In this document: in pieces, positions 37,066-49,194 of the stretch | Layout of the letters: every line of letters starts with the position of its first letter | How positions within the stretch are numbered: position 1 is the first letter of the stretch | Source of the DNA: Shinisaurus crocodilurus | Lineage: Eukaryota > Chordata > Lepidosauria > Squamata > Shinisauridae | Length of the DNA: 64,000 nt | Assembly: GCA_021292165.1 (NCBI GenBank) | Contig: CM037877.1 | Location: 303,370,063-303,434,062 of the forward strand | Direction of reading: 5' to 3' | Notes under the pieces: generated by a model | Databases searched by the model: none | Told to the model about the DNA's origin: nothing | What the model saw: the letters and a program-made list of their open reading frames with translations, nothing else | Translations under genes and position numbers: made by a program

Positions 37066-37255
37066 CATCCCTCACCACTGAGCAATCCCTCCCTTCCATT
37101 GCCACCTTGAATCTACACCCCTTTATTTAATACATTCCTTTTACATAAGATAGTTGCTCATTAGGTGTGAGACAAGCATCAAAGGTACAGGTCTAATAAA
37201 GATAAAGACAATTTTAAAACTGGACTTCTATATTGTTACTGTTGCCACCAATCAG

Positions 37256-37815
37256 GTGTTAAAGCCCCAGTTCCTAATCCTAACCAGACTTAAGCCAATT
37301 CCCCTATCACGCTGCACCCCAGTTAACAGGCCTGGCAATGGCTTGATATTCCAGTAAGGGTTGAAACATTTAATGATGGTTTGCCAGGCTTCCCTTATAG
37401 TCTTCAGTCTCGTCCAGCAGCTGCTCTGTCTTCCAGTCTCCACCAACTGCCTCCCAGGCCTCTGCTCTTCCTGAAGGCTGCTTTTGGAGTCTTCCTCTCC
37501 ACACTCGCTGGCCACCTTCTGCCTTGCCTGCTTCAGGCTTGGCTTCCCAGTCTTAATGCTACTGTCTTCCTCAGGCTCTCCTGAAGACACTCTTCCATTG
37601 TCACTTTTCAGACAAACTCCCCCAAGCAAACTCCCAGATGCCTCTCTTTATATTTGCTCCCGTCAGAACCCTCCAGCCAATCAGCTTTGGTGTGGCCAAC
37701 ATTCCATCTCACCACCTCTGTTCAAGCCCAGGACCAATAGGCATCTTTAGAACGTTCAGCTCTTCTCCATGTATAAGTCAGAAACCTGGCGTTATATTCC
37801 CCTCTCAACGGGTAC
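37256..37815 (-). mobile_element. LTR-like block, minus orientation
   Basis: Read on the minus strand it begins TGTACCC, has two CCAAT-type boxes (attggtcc and attggctgg), then aaatataaagag as a TATA box, and ends CTTTAACA. The flanks show no clear duplication, so it is only a candidate. Confidence 0.35.
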
Positions 37816-37853
37816 AGTAACTGCAGCCCTATAAGCACACCATATTTACAAAG

Positions 37854-38102
37854 TACAGTAATACCTTGGATTGCAAGTAACTTGGTTTGAGAGTGTTTTG
37901 CAAGACAAGCAAATTTTTAAATATTTAATTTTTTTTTTTTACTTGATATACAAGCAACGTCTTGCAATACAAGTACTGCAGTACAGCTTAAATTAAAAAT
38001 CTCTACAAATTTTTTTGGGGGGATTTCGTTTTGATAAAAGTGTTTTGGATTACAAGCACGTTTCCGGAACGAATTATGCTCTCAATCCAAGGCATGACTG
38101 TA
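37854..38102. mobile_element. Mariner-like MITE copy 2
   Basis: TA-flanked, with inverted ends cagtaataccttggattg and caatccaaggcatgactg. The same family as 22410-22664, differing mainly by small indels and substitutions. Confidence 0.75.
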
Positions 38103-38424
38103 CCTCTTTTGGCTCAAGCCTCAAGTAAAAAAGACACATTTTTTCTCTTGCACTGTTACTTAAGTCAGTCAAATAAAACAACCGTTGAACATGTCAAACT
38201 TTTACTTCACAAAAAGTTTCATCACCGTGTTATAGGCTTGATTCCCGTGTTCCTTCAGCTGCCTAGAGTCAAGTCCTGTGCTAGTGTAATACCCTTGAGG
38301 AGCACTCCCCAAACTTCCTCCACTATCAAGTGATAATTGGATGATAGCACACCTCCCCAAACAATTGGGCAGCCAGGCCTTTATATTTTATATTGGGTCT
38401 GAACCATCCTCTTTGGTCCTAGAG

Positions 38425-38564
38425 CAGGGGCAGGAAGCCTGTAGCTCTCCAGATGTTGCTGGTCTATAACTGTCATCAGCCCCAGCCAGTATGGCCAAGG
38501 GTCTGTGAAGTGATAAGAGCTGTAGTCCAGCAACATTTGGAGGGTCACAGGTTTCCCACCCTTG
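38425..38564. mobile_element. Palindromic MITE
   Basis: The 'ctctccagatgttgctgg...' left arm mirrors the right arm '...ccagcaacatttggagggt'. It is the common fold-back family of this window. Confidence 0.6.
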
Positions 38565-40439
38565 TCTGAGAGCTGCCTCACTCTCATAATACCAAAAGGG
38601 GGAATAAGGTTGTGTGGGCCTTACAGGGTCTAAATTGCCCTTCCCCAGCTTGGTGACCTCCAGAGGTTTTGGACTTCAGCCCCCATCAGCCCCAGCCAAC
38701 ATGGTCAGGAATCCTGTGAGCTGTAGTACAAAACATCTAAAGGGCACCAGGTTGGGAGAGTGGTCTTAAACCATTCAAGAATGAGCAGGGGTGATTTTAC
38801 CACTTCTGTATGCAGCTGGCCTACATGTATGTTTGGATCTATAGGTTTTCCACATTAAACTATCATATGTGGAAAACCTAGAGCAAAGAAGGTGGCCCTG
38901 AAACAAACATGCCAGAAATGCTTTGAAAGGCCATGGAAGTGTTAAAGGAAGTTGTAAATAATTGACTCATGGTTTTGCCTACAACCTTTAGGAAGGTGTC
39001 TTTCCTGTCACTGGGTGCAGGAATGTGGGTAAACTGGTTTTTCAATTGTCCCTGGCATTGCCTGGCTGTGGGAACCTTGTATGTGCCTATATTTGGACTT
39101 GTCTGTGCCATTTCTAGGCTAAGGGTGGTTTCCTTTTTAATCTATTCTGTTGCTGCCAACCCTAAAAGCAGCAGTTAATATTGTTGGTGGAGTAGAATCG
39201 AAACTTGATCATGGTTCTTCCCAGCTAAGCAAACATGGAATCCTAAGCAAAACTACGTTGCTATGGTAGACGTGAGGAACCAGTCACTCTATGCCTTGAG
39301 GATTATAACCCACCTCGGAATGCAGAAATCTTGTGTGCTGTATTAATCTGGGTTTGAATTTTCACCCCCATGGGCAAAGCTGAAACAGGGATTAGGAACA
39401 CGCACGCAGGATGGTAACTGAAACCAATTAAACACTTTATTGATGGATAAATACTAATGGAGAAAAACTTACAGGAAAATCCGTGAAAGCTGTACAATAG
39501 AATGACATCCATTTGAATAAGAATAAAAGAATACCCATCGTCGGGGCCTACACTGCATGGCTATATGGGCTGGGAATGATGGGAGTTGTAATCCAACACA
39601 TCTGGTTGGGGAAGACTAGCTTAAAGCGTCTTGGACCATCCTAAATTTCCTAGCCATTGTAAGTTCTAAAGCTTTGTAGTATGAAGTTCAAGAGCAATTC
39701 ATAGCTACCTATCCAGTGCAGCGGAAGAATAGAAAGGAAGGAAAACAAAACAAAGCAATAAGAAGGTTTAAGAAACACGGGGTGTTTTGCATGTGAGGGT
39801 GTGTGCATTATTTTTAGGGTAAACTGGATGCAGTTTCACCTGTTAGGTGAGTATTTCAACATGTCCTCTTTTTGATCTCTTGTCCTGAAAACAAAACTTT
39901 GGGAAGAGCTTTCAGGAGATCAAAATGGACAACCCCTGAGAATCCCAAGAGTCAAACCTATAACATCCAATAAATCAAAGTTTGCAGGTCTGATGGAATA
40001 ATGTCTTAATCCAAAACTTGGCACACACACCAACAGGTACAATAACGAATGAGCAATGCCAACCGTTCTATGGTTTTTCAGCTTTGTTTCTAGCCATCTT
40101 TGCTTAAGATGTTGGGCTGGAAGCAGAGCATGCTCAAACCTCTGAACCTTTTTTCTTTCTTTTTGTGCCAGGCCTCAACTCTGGGACATACAAAGCATTG
40201 GTAAGAATATGCATTTGCAGTGTGTCTCTCACTATGGCGTAACTGGATCCAGCCCCACCATTTGTATTTCGAGATGTAAGAGTTGCAAAGGAGGCTGTCT
40301 TATTCAGGCTGCTGTGAGCCGTGGCACACTCATATGAGAAATAAAGCCTTGAAGTTGGATTAACGTTTCACTGAAACCGACAGAGCTTCCAAGTACATAC
40401 AAGTTTAGGAGTGCACACAGGATATGTGAATGTAATTCA

Positions 40440-40985
40440 GGGATGGCAGAACCTCTTTCAGCCTGAGGGCTGAATTCCAATGATGGGTGGGGCCAAAGGC
40501 AAAGGGGCAGGGCCCAAAATACCAGCATATTTTAGCTTAAGGGCCAGTTTGCACATAAGGACAGCCCATGAGTTAAGCAACTCGTGGGCTGTCTGGGACA
40601 AGCAGGAGAGAGCGGATGTGCCCGCCACTTCTGCTTTTACTTAGCAGCCCACAATCAGCTCTTGCTGCGTGTGCTGTGCGAACCTGAGCCATTGGGTTGT
40701 TTAGGAGACAACCCAGTGGTTAATGCAACAACAAACTATGGGTTAACCACTGGGTAGCTTAGCCCCTAAGCAACCCAGCAGCCCAGGTTCGCACATCACA
40801 CTCAGCAGTGCGCAGAGCAAAAGCAGAAGCGGTGGGCACGCTGCAGGCAACACATCCGCTCACACCCGTTGTTTAAGCCATGAACTATCATTACATGCAA
40901 ACCAGGTCTAAAGCTCTTACTGCCAGGAATGAAGCCTTAAAAGAGGCATTTCAGCCTTTTAGAATGGTGGGGGGATGACAAAGCT
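40440..40985. mobile_element. hAT-like MITE with a second MITE nested inside
   Basis: The outer element matches the 26594 family ('ggatggcagaacctctttcag...' and '...gcatttcagccttttagaat'). The insert, about 40551-40908, has inverted ends (ggccagtttgcacataagga and its mirrored counterpart atgcaaaccaggtc) and a long imperfect fold-back. Limits are approximate. Confidence 0.55.
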
Positions 40986-41731
40986 GGGAATCCACCAAAC
41001 CATCTGTGGTTCGGGAAAGGGGGCATGGTCATCTGCGGATCTAGCTCTGGGAAATGAATTACACCCCTGTTGGAATACCTTACAGCCTGAATCTCTGACA
41101 TGCTTGCTGGGGTCGGATGGAGAAAGCCACTTTTCCTCCCCGCTAAAATCCTATCTTGATATATCTAACATAGGTGGGGAGCATTTTTCCTTTCAAGGGC
41201 CGTATTCCCTTGGGGGTCCTTACTTGGACTCTGTGTACCAGCAGTGGATCCCCATTCCTTGTTCTAAGAGCTAGGGCTGAAGGAACCCAGAGTTCTTGAC
41301 AGGCAGAGAGCCAGTAGGCAGTGGGATCTGTTGCTTCTGGGCCAGAGCGAGAGCAAGCAAGTTGTGTGCAAGTTGCGTTGGAGAAAAGGAGAAGCAACTG
41401 CAGGGAAAAGCAACTTTTTGGTGGGGCCCTACTTGGGTGTGAGCCCTGCCTACCTGTGACGCCAGCCTTGGGCAGAACCCACACATCTTAACCTCTTTCA
41501 GACTTCCTGCACTATCTGACATTCCTGCTCTTCAGTATCTCTGAGCCATAGTGCATCGAAGCTGCAGCACCAGACTGTGGGAATGAGAGTATGATCTCAC
41601 ACTGAACGGCGGCAGCAACCTGCATACCTGAGTCAGGAACAGCACTGGTGACTTCATCCAGCAAGAGTCTGGGACCCAGTCCAAAAAAAGGCACGACTGC
41701 ACCCGAACCTGGGTGGTGTTCAGTGTGCGAG

Positions 41732-41738
41732 TATAAAA
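41732..41738 (+). promoter_or_regulatory. TMEM265: TATA box of TMEM265
   Basis: TATAAAA lies about 65 bp before a consensus donor (gagag|gtaagc, GT at 41797). That leaves room for a start near 41762 and a noncoding exon of about 35 nt. Confidence 0.55.
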
Positions 41739-41761
41739 CAAGTCTCAGAAAATAAAGCCGG

Positions 41762-41796
41762 AAAGATATTCTGAGGGACCGGGGAAAGCCAGAGAG
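41762..41796 (+). other. TMEM265: Putative noncoding exon 1 of TMEM265
   Basis: Lies between the TATA box and the donor gtaagc. The next acceptor in front of the start codon would be cttcag (AG at 42372-42373). Inferred from signals only. Confidence 0.45.
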
Positions 41797-41867
41797 GTAA
41801 GCTTCCTGCCTGTAGATGTGGGTCCTTTCTCAAGATACTTTCCTCTCCTATTCAACCCCATAAAAAT

Positions 41868-41938
41868 GAGCTGAATGAGGGTCCCAAGAACTGAGAACTG
41901 GTTAATTCTCCTCAGTTCTTGGGACCCTCATTCAGCTC
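41868..41938. repeat. Perfect 28-bp inverted repeat
   Basis: The arms 41868-41895 and 41911-41938 are exact reverse complements with a 15-nt loop. It lies in the putative first intron of TMEM265. Confidence 0.9.
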
Positions 41939-42397
41939 AGCGTGCACAGGGTCACACAGCTGCTTCTGCTTTTTTCTTTTTTCTTAACTATTGCTTCAGA
42001 TGGATCATGGATGAAATCATCATATCATTCCTGCAATGTTTTTACTTACTGAAAGGCTTTTTAAAATGCTGTGTTTTCTTTTGCAACAATCTGGTGAGGT
42101 ATGGCACAGTTAAAACACCCTGTTGCTTTACACAGGAGAGACTGAGGCTGAGAGAAAGTGACCTTTTCCTCAGCGTCATCCAGTGAATCCACAAAAGAGG
42201 TGGGATTCAAACCCGTGTCTCCCAGATCAAATTCTCCACTGGCTGTCACTGCCTCGTGGCTTTGAATTTAGAATCACTGATGTGGACTAGGATCCTCACT
42301 GCACATGTAAGGATGGTGATGGTGATGAACTGAGCAGAACCGAGAGAGAAATCAAGCTTTTTACCACTCTTCAGCAACCTTGTGTGGATCTGTTGTC

Positions 42398-42604
42398 ATG
42401 GGAGAAGAGCTGGAGCTAAAAAATGGGAGCCTTCCTAGAGATGGGGTGGAGACTGTTGTGATGATCACAACAAGCAACACAGAGGGTGACACCCCTGCCA
42501 AGCCCCCTCCTCTCCATATGCACAGGCTCCGCAACCTGGCGATAGCCAGCATCATCTGTGGCTGCTCTTGCATCGGAGTCCTCGCACTGATCTATGCAAT
42601 CAAG
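42398..42604 (+). CDS. TMEM265: TMEM265 coding exon 1
   Basis: Encodes residues 1-69 and ends YAIK at the donor caag|gtgagt. Confidence 0.92.
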
Positions 42605-44912
42605 GTGAGTGGCATGTTGTGGAGGAAGGGTGGGGGTGGGTGGGAAGATGATGGATGACTTTGTATTTCTACCTCCCCTGCACCAAGTTATAGAACGGGT
42701 GGGCATTTATTTGTTTCATCTTTTATTGTTCACCACTACAAAGTCTCAATACTGGAATATGGAGCAGTATATAAATCTTGTAAATGAATAGGATCATAGA
42801 ATACTAGAGTTGGAAGAGGCCTCTAAGGCCATTAAGTCCAACCTCCTTCTGACTGCAGGAATCCAAGTTAAAACATCCCTGACAGGTGACTGTCCAGCTG
42901 CATCTTGAGGTGGGTGGATGACCCCGCCTAGCCCTCCGTGGTGGGCCAAATGATATCAGGGAACACCATCTGGTTCCCAGCTGACACACCCTGTGCCCGT
43001 CGCATTGCTTGGGACCCTGCTTTGCTGCACACCGGCTTCCCCCTTTGGGTGAGGCTGGCATGCAGTGGCCGCCCTGACCAAGTCGGGGACTGGACGAGTG
43101 CCCCGGCTGCTGGCTCTGCTGGGGATGCTTCACTCACATGGCACCTCCCCATTCCAGGTGTGGGACTTGGAGGCATCTAGGAAGGCTCCGATGGAATTTC
43201 TACAGGCTGGAGGTTCCCTTCCCATGTTTTAAAAAGTTCACGGCAGCCTTTGGGCTAATTCTTTTTCAGGGTTGGGGGGAAAGTTCCTGGAGACTTAAGA
43301 AAAAATATATTTACGACGACATGTACTGATCAAAAAGGTGGTGCTTCGAAAGTTCAGTCCAGACCCCTAGAGTCTTCTGCCATCCTCTTTTCACCACCAC
43401 TTTAGTCTAACCAGGCAAATAGTTTTGGGCCATCCTCGCAAGTGTGTGCGTGCATGCACGCTAAACAAATATGCATTCTAGGTGTGTTGGGTGTACCTTC
43501 CTAGCAGCTTGAGGGGAGATGATAAGAAATTGTATTTATTTTTATTTATTTGCAGCATTTGTATACCGCTCCGTATCTAAGTAGATTCTGGAGCGGTGAA
43601 CAATAAAAAGATAAAGCAGGTAACAGAATAAAAACACTGTATTAAAAAGAAGGATAACATTAAAACGGTGGCTGGTCAGCAAGGAAGGCTTCCCAGAACA
43701 AAGACGTCTTCAGCAGGTGCAGAAAACAAAACAGTGTCGGAGCCTGCCTGACCTCCAGCGGCCGGGAGTTCCATAGAAGTGGAGCTGCCACACTGAAGGC
43801 TCTTCTCCTGGTGGACTCCAATCGGGCCATGTGGAGCCACCAGGAGAATTTCCTCAGATGACACCAGTGACCGGGCAGGTTGGTAAGGGAGAAGACGCTT
43901 TCTCGGATATTTGGGTCCCAAGTTGTTCAGGGCTTTGTACACTAGTACCAGAACCTTAAACCTGGTCCAGTAGCGAATAGGTAGCCAGTGCAGTTCCTTC
44001 AGCAAAGGAGTTGCACACTGAAACGGGGCAGCTCCCCGCAACCGCTGGGCTGCTGCATTCTGCACTAGCTCCAGCTTCCGCTTAAGGGCAGCCTCACATA
44101 GAGTGCATTGCAATAATCCAGTCTTGAGGTTACTAGCGCCTGTATCACTGTGGCCAAGCTACCCCTGTCCAGGAGAGGCCGTAGCTGGTGAACCAACTGA
44201 AGCTGGTAAAAGGCATTCCTTCTTGCAGCAGTTCATAGCTCATTACACTTGGATTGTTTTCTTCAGCTAGTAGGAATAACCACACCCCAGATAGGAAAGG
44301 ATTGGATCACTCCCTCTGCTTTCTATGGCAAAAGCCCCTGGCTAAAAACAAGCTGGTCCTTGATAGCTACAGGTTTCTGTGGAGTTGAGAAGAGCTCAAT
44401 TGAGTCTAGGCAGTGGGTTTTGTCAGATCATTAAAAAAAAAAAAAAGCATATCTTTTAGTGTGGTGGGGCGAAATATCCCTTGAGCAGGGCACTGCTGGC
44501 ATGGGAAATAACCCCGTTTCTGCCGCACCCATGTCAGGGCTTACTGCCTTTAAAACTCCTACACACCCGTCATGCTGGGAAGCTGCAGTGAATGTACTGT
44601 GGAGGTGCCATATTCTGGAAAAGGGGAGATCCCGGGCCTTATATTCTGCATGGCTCTGAGATTCAGAAAAACGATGCTCCAGTGAAACCTGGCATGCCTT
44701 GGGAAACTTATCAGGGGCTCTTCACTGAGAAGACAAGTTGTGGGGAATGAGATTCCTTTTTTTTTTTTAAAGGACTTGCTGCCCAGCTGATCTTCCCCTG
44801 CAATGTGCAGCCACAGGGGCTTTGGGGGAGTGTTTTAGGCCATGCTGTCTGCTCACATGGGTCAACAGCAGAACCCAACAGTATCCCCACAGGTACTGGG
44901 TGTGGAGCCATA

Positions 44913-44945
<33 letters not shown>

Positions 44946-45400
44946 GGCTGGGGGATTCTGGGAGTTGCAGTCCAACACATCAGGAGCGTACCAGGTTGGG
45001 GAAGGCTGTTCTGTGCACTGGAAAAGAGAAGCAAAGAATTCTGGGAGTTATGCCAAGCCCCTTAACAGATGGCTGCATATTATTTATTTACAGTATTTGT
45101 ATGCCACTCCATATCTAAGCAGATAAGAAAGGTTAGGCTGACAGAAACAAGCTTGAAATATAAATGGCCTTTCTTTAAAACCAGTGGCATCTGGCAACTC
45201 ATTTTCTAACCAGTCTCTCTTGGTTTTCTCTCATCTAGGCTAGTGAGAAGCAAAAAGCCAGTTCTCAGGATTTGGCCGCTTACTGGTCTCGGAAGTCCCA
45301 GTTTATGTCTTTCCTAAGTATCGGTGTCTGGCTGTCCCTCCTCATTCTGACGCCCCTGTTAATCCTCCTCCTTTCCTACATCTTCTCTCAAGCTGAATGA
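42398..45400 (+). CDS. TMEM265: TMEM265, small two-pass membrane protein
   Basis: Two coding exons, 42398-42604 (69 codons) and 45239-45400 (53 codons plus TGA), join in phase 0 to 122 residues. A polar N terminus precedes membrane segment 1 (about residues 47-69), with the conserved core ASIICGCSC and ending YAIK. A short polar loop then leads to membrane segment 2 (about 92-118) and the C terminus SQAE; human ends AQAE. Human TMEM265 is about 108 residues. The cysteine-rich first segment followed by a short loop fits the CD225/dispanin type. Function is not established. The start chosen is the first ATG after the likely acceptor. Its place between SRCAP and PHKG2 is the human order. Confidence 0.92.
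42792..42912 (-). mobile_element. CR1-like LINE 3' fragment
   Basis: 'catagaatactagagttgga..gaggcctctaaggcc.ttaagtccaac' followed by '.catccctgacagg.gactgtccagctgcatcttga' is typical of reptile CR1 3' regions in reverse orientation. Confidence 0.65.
43545..44225 (-). pseudogene. LINE (CR1/L2-like) reverse-transcriptase C-terminal remnant
   Basis: On the minus strand about 145 codons remain open (44113-43676) with the words LELVQNAAAQRLRG, LKELHWLPIRYWTRFKVLVL and YKALNNLGPKY, the C-terminal part of CR1/L2-type polymerases. The element's 3' end, with a ccgctcc..ggagcgg stem and an aaataaata tail, lies near 43545-43610. The element is 5'-truncated and not functional. Confidence 0.8.
44911..44946 (+). 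repeat. (ATCT)n microsatellite
   Basis: About nine tetranucleotide units in the TMEM265 intron, next to a fold-back MITE end ('gattctgggagttgcagtcc'). Confidence 0.9.
45239..45400 (+). CDS. TMEM265: TMEM265 coding exon 2
   Basis: Acceptor ctcatctag. Encodes residues 70-122, with the second membrane segment, and TGA at 45398-45400. Confidence 0.93.
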   Translation, partial: ASEKQKASSQDLAAYWSRKSQFMSFLSIGVWLSLLILTPLLILLLSYIFSQAE

Positions 45401-46235
45401 TGACCCCTGCGAACATGTGACTTTGTGGACTCCCAGAATCGCCTTCTCTTGCTGGATTTCCCCCAGCAGGATATATCCTAAGTGGTTATTAAGCCCTGCG
45501 GCCTGCCAGGCTGTCCTCTCATTTCTGTTGGCTTTGTGGACGTCAGAGAAGAGACTACGAAAATTGAGTTGCTTCCTCTTCTACCTCCAGACATCATTCT
45601 GGGGTGCGCCTGAGTTCTGCTGAGGGGACAGTCCCAATTCAGACTTTGCTCATGCCTGTAGATGCCTGAGATCAGCTCTTTGGGCTGGGATATCGAAAAA
45701 TGGCTGTATCATTTCCCTTCATCAGAAGTTCAACTGTCACTGCTGCTAATATCTGTTGTTTTCTTTCAATTGTCTCTTGGATGTCCATTATGCAACATGC
45801 TTTTGACTGAACAGATGAAATGTTGGGCCCGGATCCAGGAGACCTTGGTAGAAATCCCTTCTTGGACATAGACTCCTTTGGGTCCTGTTGTTCTCCACCT
45901 CACTTCTTCATTTATACAAGTGATAACCTACCTCACAGGATTGCTGTGGGAGCAAATAAGGTTTATAAAATCACTCTGCGCTATCAAAGCCCTCCATAGC
46001 AGGAAAATCACAATTAGCACTTTGTATAGACCAGCCTGCCCCAACCTGATGTGTTGGACTGCAAGTCCCATCATTCCCAGTCAGCATGGCTATTGGTTTA
46101 GAGCCATATTTGTTTATTAATGTTATCTGTCATGGACTTCTTGTTCCATACCCTTCTCAGAGGTGCCGGTTGTGGTGAATGTTACCTTGTTTGGATACAG
46201 ATCCCTGTAAAATCGCAATGTGAAAGCGAACCTGG

Positions 46236-46486
46236 TGTTTATTTATTTATTATATTTATACCCCGCCTTTTTTCCTTCAAGGAACCCAAGGCAGCTTACA
46301 TACGGTAATCCTCCTCCTCCTCCTCTCCATTTTATCCTCACAACAACCCTGTGAGGTAGGTTAGGCTGAGAGTCAGTGACTGGCCCAAAGTCACCCAGTG
46401 AGTTTCATGGCCGAGCGGGGACTAGAACCCGGATCTCCTGAGTCCCAGTCCAACACTCTAACCACTACGCCACACTGGCTCTCACA
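46236..46486 (-). mobile_element. Sauria-type tRNA-derived SINE, near full length
   Basis: Same family and orientation as 12117-12343. At the right, the tRNA-like head reads on the minus strand 'gtgtggcgtagtggttagag' (A box) and 'gggttctagtccccgctcgg' (B box region). The 3' tail at the left is aataaataaataaa-like. Confidence 0.85.
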
Positions 46487-46599
46487 CTGGTGTTGGTAGT
46501 TCTTGCCACTGTGGCCTATGTGAATAAGAGAAACCAAATGGGCAATATCTTTTGTTAAATCAGATTTATTGAAGGTTCCAGGTTTTGAGCAATGCAGGT

Positions 46600-46690
46600 G
46601 GAATGAACAACGAAGTGTCTTGTGGCACCTTAAAGACAAACAAGTTTACCATGGCATAAGCTTTCGTAATCAGATTCATGAAATGTTATC
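46600..46690. repeat. Dispersed repeat fragment
   Basis: 'cttgtggcaccttaaagaca' to 'ataagctttcgtaatcaga' is a phrase I recognise as a common reptile interspersed repeat. Bases 20-66 carry a diverged piece of it. Confidence 0.5.
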
Positions 46691-49069
46691 CTCAGTTGGT
46701 AGGTGTGTGTGTGTGTGTTTATGTGGGTAGGTGTAGAGACAAAAAAATATAACAAGGGAGGTCAGATGGAAAAAATACAATTATGTTAAAGCTTAAATGT
46801 ATGCCAAGATAAGTACAGGCACAATGGAAAGTTACCTCCTTGTCAAGCACAGGGAAGAAAGCTAAGGAGAAAAGTTGGTTAAATGCAAACCTTTTTCAGT
46901 TGTTCCAGCCCCAAAGTGACACAATCACAGTACCAATTCAGCTCTGTATACACTTATACTTACCTGATTTTTCCAAGTGGTGAGAAGTTCCAGGTTTGGT
47001 TCCTTTTTGGAAGGAGGTCACTGCTGGCTTTGAAGTATTTGCATGTATTTACAAATATACAGGTTAAGTATAGGAGGCGACATGGCTTAAACACTTCAAC
47101 AGATAGCCAAAGTCCACTTATTCCACATCGGATCTCTGAGGGAGACAGAAAGCACCCTAAAATGCTTACAGGGCCCACACCTCAGCCCTTTGTAAGCCTG
47201 GGTGGATGCAGCTTATTTCCTGCAATCACCCTGCCTCAGACATGGAATTTTGCAGGGGTATCTCCCAACATCATCTCCCATTTGTATCTCTCCTGTGTTT
47301 TTCTACCATCTCTTTTGTCTTTTTTGTTAAAAGAAAAAAAAAATCTGTTCAGCAGAAAAAGGTGGAATAGGTGCACAGTGCCTTTTGATTTGTAGTGCCT
47401 GGAGCCCTCCGGCTGGAAGCACCCTGTGTCTTTTCTCCATCTGCCTCAAACTGCAGTTTTCTCTTCACATGCAGACACCTAGATCACCTTGCCAAAATGG
47501 TCCTGTATCAAGAACCAGATAACTAACCATTTAGTTCCCATGGCTACGTATTGCCTGTATTGGCCTAACAAAGAGATGTGCTTAATTTTAAGCAGTCCTT
47601 CTGGCCTGTTAACCCTCTTCTGTCCAAACCTCCCCCCCCCCAATATATTACAACACAGGATTGACCTGTACAGTGTTGCAGCTTACATTCCAACTGTCCC
47701 AGGTAAAATGCTGGCCTTATTTTGCCTGTGGGGGATGCCTATTAAAAATGCTGTTAATTGCATACATTTGAAAACAGTGTTTTGTTTTGGGTCCTCTAAT
47801 CTTTGAATAGGGGTGGATACAGCTTTAACTAGTGCACATGCATGTAACTGCATTCACATGGGCACTATATACCAGTGTACTGCTTCCCACACACTCACAC
47901 AGACCAGTAATGACCTGTTCAGAAAAGGGGCAAAGCAATCCTATTGTTCATTTGGAGTACTCCAAAATTTCCTAAGCTCTATTGGGCGCCTGTTGGCAGG
48001 GTGGAAGGAAGGGACTAGCAGCCTTGGCCCATCCTTTCCTCCCTGTTTTTCATTTTCCTTCCATTGTGAGTATTCCCCCTTGGGCTGGACTAAATTTTCC
48101 CCATGTTGGGGGTGTTGCAGAGCCCCCCTCCACCCATGCTACCCACCCCCCATTTCTTCCCCCTCCAATTTCAGAGCAGCAAAGGCCACAGAAAGATCCA
48201 TGGGGGCAGGAAAGTGGGGGGTTCTAAGGTCGGATCTTCTCCTCTGAGGTTGGAGCTTTGTCTCTGACCTTGGAGGGAGAGATTGGATCTCTCCTATGGC
48301 TCCTGGGGCACCATCCCATGGGATTGCAGCCTAAATGCTGGTGAGTATATTTAAGATGCAGCTCTTCTCGAAGTACAACCAAATCCACTGGAAGAATAAG
48401 CATTCCTGCACAAATAGCTATTTGTTTCAAGATGTGGGGAATTATTCCTCCTCCTCTGGATGATTGGCTAATTCGAGCATGGGAAGCTGTACATATGGTC
48501 AAGCTAACAAACATAATTTGAGTAAGAGAAGGCAGAAAGAAGCAAAACCATTTTAGTGAGAAACTGAGTTTATCATGTATTGGAACAATGGAGTCCAAGA
48601 TGTAGCACAGCCTTGTTTTATTGGGCACATTATGAAATTTTTTTATTTACGAGCAATATGCATTTTCTTTTCATTATAATGAAGCATGTTTATTATTAGC
48701 TCTGAAGGGGAAAAAGGGCCTCTACTGAGATGAATGCTGCGTCTTACATCTGTAATGACTTTAACTATACTGCTGAGAACAAGGTTATTAGAAATATAAT
48801 TATGATTTTTTAAAACAAGAAAGTAATTGTTGCAGAGTATGCTTAACGCGCAAAGTACAACCAAATCCTTTGTGAGAGTAACTAACCCACCCTGCTTCAG
48901 AAACCAGTGCAGGATAAAACAACAAAGGGCACAATTCTTTGCATGTTTAGACAGAAAGCCTAACATGCAAAGGATTGTGCCTAGAGTCTCAAGGTATGGA
49001 CCATTTATCTTTAAGTTGCCCCAAAAAGACTCTGAATTGTTTTTGCTGTAACAGGCTAAAGGTGCAATC

Positions 49070-49194
49070 CTGTGCAAGTTTGGACAGAAAAAAGGCCTAC
49101 AACTTCCAGCATGTCTCAGCTACCTATGCTAGCTGGGGCACGCTGGGAGTTGTAGGCCTTTTTTTTCCTGTCAAAACTTGATAGGATTGCGCCC
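49070..49194. mobile_element. Harbinger-like palindromic MITE
   Basis: Ends aggtgcaatcctgtgcaagt and its mirrored copy, flanked by TAA on both sides (49067-49069 and 49195-49197). A shorter relative lies at about 48926-48981. Confidence 0.7.

Larger units (their letters stand above)
35046..41730. other. SRCAP-TMEM265 spacer, repeat-rich
   Basis: No gene is supported. The contents include a hAT-like remnant (35197-35390, starts caggggtccctaacct), a squamate dispersed repeat (about 35466-35645), a MITE holding a solo LTR (about 35927-36455), a 5S-derived SINE (36886-37065), an LTR-like block (about 37256-37815), a mariner-like MITE (37854-38102), palindromic MITEs (38425-38564, about 38645-38755) and a nested MITE (about 40440-40985). 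Confidence 0.65.
42605..45238 (+). other. TMEM265 intron
   Basis: Contains a CR1-like fragment (42792-42912), a LINE reverse-transcriptase remnant (about 43545-44225), an (ATCT)n tract (44911-44946) and a short LINE 3' end (about 45082-45130). No gene. Confidence 0.65.

Noticed and set aside
46883..47395. 170-codon plus-strand frame between TMEM265 and RNF113
   Set aside because: Low-complexity Ser/Phe-rich translation in repeat-bearing DNA, with no splice or family support.
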